DNA of 64,000 nt from Halorubellus sp034808145 (GTDB lineage Archaea > Halobacteriota > Halobacteria > Halobacteriales > Natrialbaceae), in assembly GCF_034808145.1 (NCBI RefSeq), contig NZ_JAXHGM010000008.1, forward strand, positions 62,001 through 126,000, read 5' to 3'. How positions within the stretch are numbered: the stretch's first letter is position 1; the number at the start of each line of letters is the position of its first letter. Under the pieces are notes generated by a model. It did not search any database and was not told where the DNA came from. It was given only the letters and a program-made list of their open reading frames with translations. Shown here piece after piece: positions 49,969 to 57,551 of this stretch. The position numbers and the translations under genes were made by a program.

Positions 49969-50988
49969 ATGACAGCTGAAACGGGCGCTGACGCCGACCG
50001 CGGTGCTAGCCGGGCCAGGGCCGACGATCCCGACCCGGACGCCATGCAGCCGGCGCTCATCCTGCCACCGCGGCCCGACGAGCGGTGGACCATCGCGAAG
50101 CAACTGGGCGTCGACAGCGCGGTCGTCCGCTTCTGGGGCGAGGAGGAGTGGTGGGAATTCGACCACCTGCAACGGACCGTAGCCCGTTTTCGCGATCACG
50201 GCTTCGACCTCGACGTCGTCGAGGACCGCCCGCCGATGGAGAAGACCGTCCTCGGTGAGGATGGCCGCGACGAGGAGATCGAGACGGTGAAGACCCTCAT
50301 CCGGAACATGGGGCGGCTCGATATCGACACGTACTGCTGGGTCTGGACCGAGAATCCCGTCGGCGTCGTCCGGACGTCGGATTCGCTACCCGGCCGCGGC
50401 GGGTCCGAGATGATCGGCTTCGACAGCGAGTGGCTGGAACGGGCACCGGACCACCCGGCAGCCGGGATTACCGAAGCGGAACTCCGGGAGAACCTCGAGT
50501 ACTTCCTCGACCGGGTTGTTCCGGTCGCGGAGGTGGCCGGGGTGAATCTCGCGCTCCACCCGGACGACCCGCCGCGGTCGCCGATCCGTGGCGTCCCCCG
50601 CATCGTCACATCGGTTGAGGACTACCGCTGGATTCTCGACCTTCACGACAGTCCGCGCCACGGCATTACCTTCTGCCAGGGGAACTTTTCGGCCATGGGC
50701 GCGGACATCCCGGAGACGATCGGGGAGTTCGGCGATCGCATCCACTTCGTCCACTTCCGTGACGTCGCGGGCGACAGCGATTCGTTCGTCGAGACGTGGC
50801 ACGACGAGGGGCCGACGGACATGAAAGCGGCCATCGAGGCCTACCGAGAGGTCGGCTTCGACGGGCCGATCCGGCCGGACCACGTCCCCCGCATGGTTGG
50901 CGAGGACGACCGCGAGGAGGCGATGGCCGGCTACACAAACATGGGCCGGCTGTTCGCGATCGGCTACATTCAAGGGCTGCTAGAGTGA
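49969..50988 (+). CDS. uxuA: Mannonate dehydratase (UxuA family)
   Basis: Removes water from D-mannonate to give 2-keto-3-deoxygluconate. The TIM-barrel metal site is visible in VNLALHPDDPP, GITFCQGNFSAMGADI and RIHFVHFRDV, the standard UxuA His/Cys/His/Asp ligands. Start is uncertain: ATG 49969 gives 339 residues with a charged tail, while ATG 50044 starts directly at MQPALILPPRPDERW, where family similarity begins. It is followed 10 nt later by a uronate-dehydrogenase-like gene. Confidence 0.88.
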   Translation: MTAETGADADRGASRARADDPDPDAMQPALILPPRPDERWTIAKQLGVDSAVVRFWGEEEWWEFDHLQRTVARFRDHGFDLDVVEDRPPMEKTVLGEDGRDEEIETVKTLIRNMGRLDIDTYCWVWTENPVGVVRTSDSLPGRGGSEMIGFDSEWLERAPDHPAAGITEAELRENLEYFLDRVVPVAEVAGVNLALHPDDPPRSPIRGVPRIVTSVEDYRWILDLHDSPRHGITFCQGNFSAMGADIPETIGEFGDRIHFVHFRDVAGDSDSFVETWHDEGPTDMKAAIEAYREVGFDGPIRPDHVPRMVGEDDREEAMAGYTNMGRLFAIGYIQGLLE

Positions 50989-50998
50989 GTATACCACG

Positions 50999-51889
50999 AT
51001 GACGATATCCACAGTCGCCGTCACCGGCGGGAACGGAAAGATCGGCAGCGCGATTCTGGCCCACCTGGCCGACCACGGGTACGAGACCGTCGACATCTCC
51101 CGGGGGAAGCGCCGCGAAGAGGTCGCCGACTCGTACATCACGGCGGACCTCCTCGACGCCGGAGAGACCTACGGAGCCGTGGCCAAAAGCGACGCAGACG
51201 CGATCGTTCACATGGGGACAATCCCGAACCCCTACGGCAATCCCGACTACGAGGTGTACCGGAGCAACGTGATGTCGGCGATGCACGTGCTTGAGGCCGC
51301 GGACGGCCTCGGCCTCGAGGCGGTCTGTCTCCCCTCGAGTATCAATGCACTCGGCAGCGAACACCAGGAGCGACCGGCCGACGTCCGATACCTACCGGTG
51401 GACGAAACCCACCCACGGACGCCCGACGATTCCTACGGCATCGCCAAACACGCGATGGAGGTCACCGCCGACGGCGTCGGACGCCAGCCGTCGACCGATC
51501 TAACTATCGCCTCCTTGCGGTACCCGTGGGTGACGGCCGAGGAGGAGATGCGAGAGTCCTTCGTCGAACCCGATCGCTCGCTCAATCGGCTGGACGAGGT
51601 CCACCCGGCGACCGGACACGACGTGCTCTTCAGCTACCTGGAGATCAGGGACGCCGCCGCCATCGCCCGCAAGGCCATCGAGGCGGACTTCGATGGCCAC
51701 GAGACCTTCTGGGCGGTCGCCGGCGACACGACGGCCGACGCACCGACAGCCGACATCGTCGAGGAGTTCTACCCCGACGCGGAACGACGGGCCGACTTTG
51801 CCGGCCACGAAGGGCTGGTCGACCTCTCCAAGGCGGCCGACCTCCTAGGATGGGAACCCGAGCACAGCTGGCGAGACCTGGACCAGTAG
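50999..51889 (+). CDS. NAD-dependent epimerase/dehydratase family protein, uronate dehydrogenase-like
   Basis: 296 residues of the extended SDR superfamily. The N-terminal Rossmann motif is TGGNGKIGSAI; the catalytic Ser is in LPSSINALG and the Tyr-Lys pair in DSYGIAKHAMEV. The length and DAIVHMGTIPNP segment resemble uronate dehydrogenases, which oxidise glucuronate or galacturonate to aldarolactones, though sugar-nucleotide or glucose-6-phosphate dehydrogenase activity cannot be excluded. It is presumably co-transcribed with uxuA. Confidence 0.75.
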   Translation: MTISTVAVTGGNGKIGSAILAHLADHGYETVDISRGKRREEVADSYITADLLDAGETYGAVAKSDADAIVHMGTIPNPYGNPDYEVYRSNVMSAMHVLEAADGLGLEAVCLPSSINALGSEHQERPADVRYLPVDETHPRTPDDSYGIAKHAMEVTADGVGRQPSTDLTIASLRYPWVTAEEEMRESFVEPDRSLNRLDEVHPATGHDVLFSYLEIRDAAAIARKAIEADFDGHETFWAVAGDTTADAPTADIVEEFYPDAERRADFAGHEGLVDLSKAADLLGWEPEHSWRDLDQ

Positions 51890-51967
51890 TGTTTCTCTAA
51901 CGGCCGCCGTCTCGCCGAGACGGTCTGATAGTCGCTGCTCTCCCGGTAGAGGGGGAGCCTGACGCGG

Positions 51968-52735
51968 TTACCGGACGGTGTAGCCTCCGTCGATGACGAC
52001 CGATTCGCCCGTGACGTACCACGCGGCGTCGGAGGCGAGGTAGACGGCAAGTGGCGCGATGTCGGCCGGTCGAGCGAACTCGTCGACGAGCATCTCCGAC
52101 CGCCAGGTTTCGACCGTCTCCTCGCCGTGGACGATGTTGTCGGTGAAGACGTAGCCGGGATTGAGGTTGTTCACGCGGATCCCGTGTTCGGCCCATTCGG
52201 ATGCCAGCTGGTTCTTGAACGCCTCCATCCCACCTTTCGAGACCTGGTAATCGACCTGGTGCTGTGGATAGTTCGCGACGAAGGCCGACATCGAGGAGAC
52301 GTTCAGGATCACGCCGCCACCGTCGCCTTTCATCACCTCGCCCGCATACTTGCTACAGCGATAGGCACCAGTGAGATTGATGTCGATCGTCTCCTGGAAC
52401 TCCACGACGGATTTGTCCGCCACGCTGTTGTGATAGGTGACCCCGGCGTTGTTGACGAGCACGTCGATACCACCGAAAGTATCGACGACCTCCTCAACCA
52501 TCGCCCGCACGTCGGCCTCACTGGTGACGTCGGTCCTGACGGCGAGTGTCTCAACGTCGGCGTCCGCCGCAATATCGGCGGCCGCCTCCGCCCCGGCGTC
52601 TTCGTCTCGGTTCGCGATCACGACGTTCGCGTCGACGTCGGCCAGCCCCTCGGCAATGGCCCGCCCGATACCGCGGTTGCCGCCAGTCACGATCGCCGTC
52701 CGTCCGTCGAGCCGAAACGAGTCCAGCACGCCCAT
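51968..52735 (-). CDS. SDR-family dehydrogenase 2 (paralogue)
   Basis: 255 residues from ATG 52735. TGGNRGIGRAIA, NNAG and YQVSK are intact. It matches the SDR at 48934-49701 over its whole length, with long identical stretches such as NYPQHQVDYQ and GGMEAFKNQLASEWA. The copies flank uxuA and the uronate dehydrogenase-like gene, both on the minus strand, indicating an old local duplication with probable change of substrate. Confidence 0.85.
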   Translation of the reverse strand: MGVLDSFRLDGRTAIVTGGNRGIGRAIAEGLADVDANVVIANRDEDAGAEAAADIAADADVETLAVRTDVTSEADVRAMVEEVVDTFGGIDVLVNNAGVTYHNSVADKSVVEFQETIDINLTGAYRCSKYAGEVMKGDGGGVILNVSSMSAFVANYPQHQVDYQVSKGGMEAFKNQLASEWAEHGIRVNNLNPGYVFTDNIVHGEETVETWRSEMLVDEFARPADIAPLAVYLASDAAWYVTGESVVIDGGYTVR

Positions 52736-53012
52736 AGCGGTCGTTCGCCCCGACGCTACATCAAGGTACGTTCCCCGCGAGCACGTGGCTGGCCATTCTT
52801 TTCCACTCTTTTCATCCCCGGCGTCCAACGGGTTCTTGATGGATCAACCGGGGACGTCGCATGGGCCCTCCGACGGGGCCAGCAGCAGTTCCCTGCCGAT
52901 CCCGTTCGTGAGGAGGTCCGCTCGTTCGTCGACTCGTATCGTGACCGGGTCGAAGCGAGCAACCGCGGCGAGTAGCCCTCGTAACGGCTGTCCGTTGCTC
53001 GCGCGGTCAGTC

Positions 53013-53721
53013 TCAGACGACCGCCACCGAGCGGCCGTCGTGGACGATCCCAGTAAGTACGCTGACTGTGCGGGCAGAGTCATCGGACTTCCAGATCCGT
53101 CGCCCGATCAGCAGTCCCCGAGCGTCGGCGTCCATCGCCTCCTCAACCAAGGCGAACATCTCCCGCGTCGATCCACCTGCCGGCCCGTCGAGGATTATTA
53201 CCGGGACCGGTGTGTTCGCGATGATTTCTTCGGAGGAGCCGACGCTGCCGGTGTAGGGTGCCTTGGGGGACGTCTGCCCCGAACTCCCAACCCATACTCA
53301 GCGTGTCGGCGACGTACTCGACGTTCCAGCGGAAGGTCGCAATGCCGTCGCGCCCGAACACGAGGATCGTCTTGACCCCCACGGGATCGAGATCACACAG
53401 TAATTCGACGTCGAAGGCCGGCGTCCAGATGTCCTCGCCCTCGTCGTGGCCCGGACTGGTCGATCAGGTCACTACGTCGGCTGTGAGTATCGTCTCGATA
53501 CCGACGCGTTCGATTCGGTCGCTGTCGCGACGTGCGAAGTGGGGTCCGACGAGAACCGTATCCGGTTCGCCGGCGAGGACGTGATCGAGCGTGGCGGCGG
53601 GATATGCGAACTCCTCCGGTGCCCCCAGCGAGAGCCCGTGGTCCAGTGCGACGACGACCGCGTTACCCGACGGTGTATCCAGCAATGCGTGCCCTGTCAT
53701 CGTCGTATCCCATGGTACCAT
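53013..53721 (-). pseudogene. Frameshifted class I (FbaB/DeoC-type) aldolase
   Basis: The minus strand starts MVPWDTTMTGHALLDTPSGN and VVVALDHGLSLGAPEEF, continues in another frame with VKTILVFGRDGIATFRWNVE, and ends in a third frame with TPVPVIILDGPAGGSTREMF and RGLLIGRRIWKSDDSARTVS. This is the full plan of a class I fructose-bisphosphate-type aldolase, broken by at least two indels (near 53460 and 53260). It may once have cleaved a sugar phosphate or keto-deoxy sugar from this locus. Confidence 0.75.
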
Positions 53722-53850
53722 CCAACAAGATAGTTCCCTGACCGGCAGCGGGTGGTTGCGCTTGGTGAGGGGGACGAAACGGCCAGCGAACGGGCGGACG
53801 AAGAACGATGGCCGGTATCCCGCAAGAGTCAGGAACGAACGGCGCCGAGA

Positions 53851-55176
53851 TCAGAATTTGGCGATGTGACGGTTGAGGATCAGTTCGAGGCGTTCCTGTC
53901 GGCCGGAATCGAGTTCCGGCGGCCCGTTGTTCTCCGCGTACTCCGCGAGAGCGACCAGATCGGTTTGCCCTGCGGCGACGTCGGCGTGGATAGACTCCTC
54001 GTAGCCCGAATACCGGGATTCGACGAACTCTTCAAGAACGCCGGACTCTCGTAGGTCCTGGGCGACGAGCAGACCCTTGGCGAAGGTGTCGATTCCGGAG
54101 ACGTGGCCGTAAAAGAGGTCGACCGGCTCGAAGGACTCCCGGCGAACCTTCGCGTCGAAGTTCAGGCCACCGGGGGCGATGCCACCGGCCTCGAGGATTT
54201 CCAGCATCGCCAACGTCGTGGTCTTCGTGTCGGTTGGAAACTGGTCAGTGTCCCAGCCAAGCAGTTTGTCGCCCTGGTTCGCGTCGATGCTGCCGAGAGC
54301 GTCGTTGATCCGCGCGTAACGGAGTTCGTGCTGGAACGTGTGGCCGGCGAGGGTCGCGTGATTTCCCTCCAAGTTGAGGTTGAAGTCTTCTTCCAGCCCG
54401 TACTTGCGCAGGAAGGAGAGCACCGTCGCAGCGTCGAAGTCGTACTGGTGTTTGGTCGGCTCCTTGGGCTTCGGTTCAATCAGCAACTGCCCGTCGAAGC
54501 CGATGTCGTCCGCGTAGTCGGCGACCATCCGGAGGAAGCGTGCGAGGTTCTCGAACTCGCGGTCCATGTCCGTGTTCAGCAGCGTTGTATACCCCTCGCG
54601 GCCCCCCCAGATGACGAAGTTCTCCCCGTCGAGGCGGGTGGTCACGTCCAGTGCCTGTTTCGTCTGGGCGGCGGCGTGGGCGTAGACGTCCGCGTTCGGT
54701 GAGGTCGCCGCGCCGTGGGCATACTTCGGCTCGTAGAAGAGCTGGGGGGTCCCCCAGAGTAACTCGATGCCGGTCTCGTCCATCCGGTCTTCGATGCGGT
54801 CGACGATCCGGTCGAGGTTGGCGTTGGACTCCGCGATCGTCTCGCCGCTCGGCGCGACGTCGCGGTCGTGGAAACAGAAGTACGGCACGCCGAGTTTCTC
54901 GATGAACTCGAAGGCTGCGTCGACGCGGGCTTCCGCGCGTTCCATCGGGTCCTCGACGTCGTCCCAGGGCCGCTGCATCGTGCCGGCCCCGAACGGATCG
55001 GTGCCCTCCTCGACGAACGTGTGCCAGAAGGCGACGGAAAAGCGGAGGTGTTCCGCCATCGTCTTCTCGCCGACGCGGCGCTCCGGGTCGTAGTAGGCAT
55101 ACGAGAGCGGGTCGTCGGACTCCGGTCCTTCGTACGATACGGTCTCAACGGCAGGGAAGTATTCGTCCTGAGTCAT
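53851..55176 (-). CDS. xylA: Xylose isomerase
   Basis: 441 residues, interconverting xylose and xylulose. The catalytic and metal residues are present: VPYFCFHDRDVAP (His/Asp), LLIEPKPKEPTKHQYDFD (Glu, Lys), NLEGNHATLAGHTFQHE (Glu, His), LLGWDTDQFPTD (Asp pair) and GGLNFDAKVRR. Haloarchaea more often oxidise xylose, so an isomerase is less common and points to a xylulose route. No xylulokinase is visible in the window unless the PfkB-like domain at 57552-59762 acts as one. It has its own upstream region (206 nt, AAATTTATG TATA-like around 55229-55237, minus strand). Confidence 0.95.
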   Translation of the reverse strand: MTQDEYFPAVETVSYEGPESDDPLSYAYYDPERRVGEKTMAEHLRFSVAFWHTFVEEGTDPFGAGTMQRPWDDVEDPMERAEARVDAAFEFIEKLGVPYFCFHDRDVAPSGETIAESNANLDRIVDRIEDRMDETGIELLWGTPQLFYEPKYAHGAATSPNADVYAHAAAQTKQALDVTTRLDGENFVIWGGREGYTTLLNTDMDREFENLARFLRMVADYADDIGFDGQLLIEPKPKEPTKHQYDFDAATVLSFLRKYGLEEDFNLNLEGNHATLAGHTFQHELRYARINDALGSIDANQGDKLLGWDTDQFPTDTKTTTLAMLEILEAGGIAPGGLNFDAKVRRESFEPVDLFYGHVSGIDTFAKGLLVAQDLRESGVLEEFVESRYSGYEESIHADVAAGQTDLVALAEYAENNGPPELDSGRQERLELILNRHIAKF

Positions 55177-55382
55177 TGGATGTCGTGTATCGGTGTCGTT
55201 TCGTGCGTGTGGGGGTCGGTTCGCGTCATAAATTTGTGCGTGTCGAATTCGGCTCGCTCCGTCGTTTCCACCGCTCGATCGCCGGCTGTCGACCTGCTCA
55301 AAGCGGCCCGGTGACCGGCGGGGCGACCGCGGTCAGTGACCGGCAGCGACCGGGACCGTGGCGTCGTGGTCGGCGGGCAGGG

Positions 55383-56423
55383 TCAGGACTCCTCCTGGCC
55401 CGGCACGACCATTTTCTTCAGCCCCTCGGCCCGTTCCATCCGGTCGAAGGCCGATGGGATATCGTCCAGGCCGATCCGCTCGGTGATCAGCGACGCCGCG
55501 TCGATCCGTTCCGTTCGCAGGAGCGTCACCGCCCGTTCGAAGGACTCCCGCGTCAAGGCGTAGGTGCCGTGGATGTCGATCTCATTGAAGTAGATGTCGA
55601 ACGGCGACACCTCCATCGTCGCGTCCTGATCGGGGACGCCGAAGATCAACGTCGTGCCGCCGTCGGCCGTCATCGCGTGGGCCTGCTCGATCGTGGCCAC
55701 CTTGCCGACGACCTCGATACTCGCTTCGACCGGGCCGATCTCTTCCCGGATAGTCTCGACGGGATCCTCTTCCGCCGGGTCGACCACGAGGTCCGCCCCG
55801 AACTTCTTGGCGAGGTCGCGCCGGTCCTCGTCGAGTTCCGAGACGGCGATGGGCGCCACGCCGCGGTTCCGCAACGTCTGGAGCAGCATGAGCCCGATCG
55901 GGCCGGCACCGACGAGTGCCACACTGTCGCCCTGGGTGACGTTCGCTCGGTCGGCGCCGTGGACACAGCACGCGAGCGGTTCGGCTAGCGCGGCGTATTC
56001 GTAGGGCACGTCGCCGATCCGTTCGACGTTGCTCGCCGGGACCCGCACGTACTCCGCGAACGCACCGTCGATAATCTTCTCGCCGGCGCCACCCACGGAC
56101 GTGTTGTTCTCACAGAGGTGCGTGTCCCCACGCTTGCACGCCGAACACGCGTTACACGGCAGGACGGGGTTGATCGCGACGCGGTCGCCGGCCGCAAAGC
56201 CGTCGACATCGTCGCCGACCGCCACGACCTCGCCGGAGCTCTCGTGGCCGAGGACGACCGGCGTGTTCGCGCCGAGCGCGCCGTGGTACACGTGGTAGTC
56301 GGTCATACAGACGCCACAGGCGGCGACCTGGACGACCACGTCGCCCGGGTCGGGCTCCGGGCGGTCCCGCGTCTGGACCTCCATCTCCCCGACGTCGGTC
56401 AGGACGGCGGCGTCCATGTTCAT
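55383..56423 (-). CDS. Zinc-dependent alcohol/polyol dehydrogenase
   Basis: 346 residues from ATG 56423, overlapping the ABC ATPase stop by ATGA. Catalytic zinc residues (CGVCMTDYH, GHESSGEV), the four-cysteine structural zinc lobe (CNACSACKRGDTHLC) and the Rossmann motif GAGPIGLMLLQ are intact. It belongs to the medium-chain sorbitol/xylitol/threonine dehydrogenase group. As the last gene of the transporter operon, just before xylA, it probably oxidises or reduces an imported pentose or polyol. Confidence 0.85.
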   Translation of the reverse strand: MNMDAAVLTDVGEMEVQTRDRPEPDPGDVVVQVAACGVCMTDYHVYHGALGANTPVVLGHESSGEVVAVGDDVDGFAAGDRVAINPVLPCNACSACKRGDTHLCENNTSVGGAGEKIIDGAFAEYVRVPASNVERIGDVPYEYAALAEPLACCVHGADRANVTQGDSVALVGAGPIGLMLLQTLRNRGVAPIAVSELDEDRRDLAKKFGADLVVDPAEEDPVETIREEIGPVEASIEVVGKVATIEQAHAMTADGGTTLIFGVPDQDATMEVSPFDIYFNEIDIHGTYALTRESFERAVTLLRTERIDAASLITERIGLDDIPSAFDRMERAEGLKKMVVPGQEES

Positions 56424-57547
56424 GCGACCTTCACCTCCCGCTGGTACTTGATCGTCTCGCCGGTCTCGTCGAAGAGGTGGACGACGTCGGGGTCGAACGT
56501 GAACTCGAACTGCGTGCCCTCCTCGGGTTCGAACGCCGAGTTCACGCGTGCGGTCCACTCTGTCCCGCCGACGTCCATGTAGAGGAAGTTGTCGCTCCCC
56601 ATCGGCTCGACGACGGCGACCGGGGCCTGCTGCACCCGGTCCCCTGCTTGCTGGTCCGTCACGCGCCTGATGTCCTCCGGGCGGACGCCAAGTTCGAGTT
56701 CCCGCCCGGCTTCGAGGCGCAGGGACTCGCCGAAAGCCGAGACCGGATACGAGAAGACGTCCGCCCCTTCCACCGAGACCAGGTGGGGTCGGCCGTCAAC
56801 ATCCCTGACTTCGACGTCGAGGAAGTTCATCGACGGCGAGCCGATGAACCCGGCCACGAAGCGATTGACCGGTTTGCTGTACACCTCGTTCGGCGGCCCC
56901 ACCTGCTGGAGTTCGCCGTCGTTGAGGACGACGATCCGGTCACCCATCGTCATCGCCTCGGCCTGGTCGTGGGTGACGTAGATCGACGTTACCTCGAGTT
57001 CGTTCTGGATGCGGCTGATCTCCGTGCGCATGTGGGTCCGGAGCTTCGCGTCCAGGTTCGAGAGGGGCTCGTCGAAGAGGAAGGCCTCAGGTTCCCGAAC
57101 GATCGCCCGTCCCAGTGCGACCCGTTGCTGTTGGCCGCCCGAAAGCTGTTTGGGCTTGTCGTCGAGCAGGTCCGTGATCCCCATCATCTCCGCGGCCTCC
57201 TCAACGCGCTCTTTGATCTCCGCGTCGGGCATGTCCGTCGAGAGCTGGAGGCCAAATCCCATGTTCTCCTCGACGGTCATGTGGGGATAGAGCGCGTAGT
57301 TCTGGAACACCATCGCGATGTTCCGTTCCCGCGGTTCGAGGCCGTTGACGCGGGTGTCACCGATGGTGATGTCGCCGCTCGTGACGGTCTCTAGCCCGGC
57401 TATCATCCGCAGGCTCGTCGACTTTCCACACCCCGACGGCCCGACGAGGACGAGGAACTCCCCGTCTCTCACTTCGAGGTCGAGGCCATCGACGGCCATC
57501 AGGTTGCCGAATCGCTTCGTGACGTCGTTGAGTACTATTTGTGCCAT
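56420..57547 (-). CDS. Sugar ABC transporter ATPase (MsmK/UgpC/MalK type)
   Basis: 375 residues. Walker A GPSGCGKST, signature LSGGQQQRVALGRAI, Walker B AFLFDEPLSNLDAKLR and the switch His in VTHDQAEAM are intact, followed by a ~130-residue TOBE-type C-terminal domain. It powers import by the two permeases encoded upstream. It starts 4 nt after the TrmB-kinase stop, within one operon. Confidence 0.93.
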   Translation of the reverse strand: MAQIVLNDVTKRFGNLMAVDGLDLEVRDGEFLVLVGPSGCGKSTSLRMIAGLETVTSGDITIGDTRVNGLEPRERNIAMVFQNYALYPHMTVEENMGFGLQLSTDMPDAEIKERVEEAAEMMGITDLLDDKPKQLSGGQQQRVALGRAIVREPEAFLFDEPLSNLDAKLRTHMRTEISRIQNELEVTSIYVTHDQAEAMTMGDRIVVLNDGELQQVGPPNEVYSKPVNRFVAGFIGSPSMNFLDVEVRDVDGRPHLVSVEGADVFSYPVSAFGESLRLEAGRELELGVRPEDIRRVTDQQAGDRVQQAPVAVVEPMGSDNFLYMDVGGTEWTARVNSAFEPEEGTQFEFTFDPDVVHLFDETGETIKYQREVKVA

Positions 57548-57551
57548 TGTT

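Noticed and set aside
52844..53083. Minus-strand frame downstream of the broken aldolase as a separate gene
   Set aside because: The aldolase C-terminus is readable in another frame up to 53013, and the extra frame has no start or domain.
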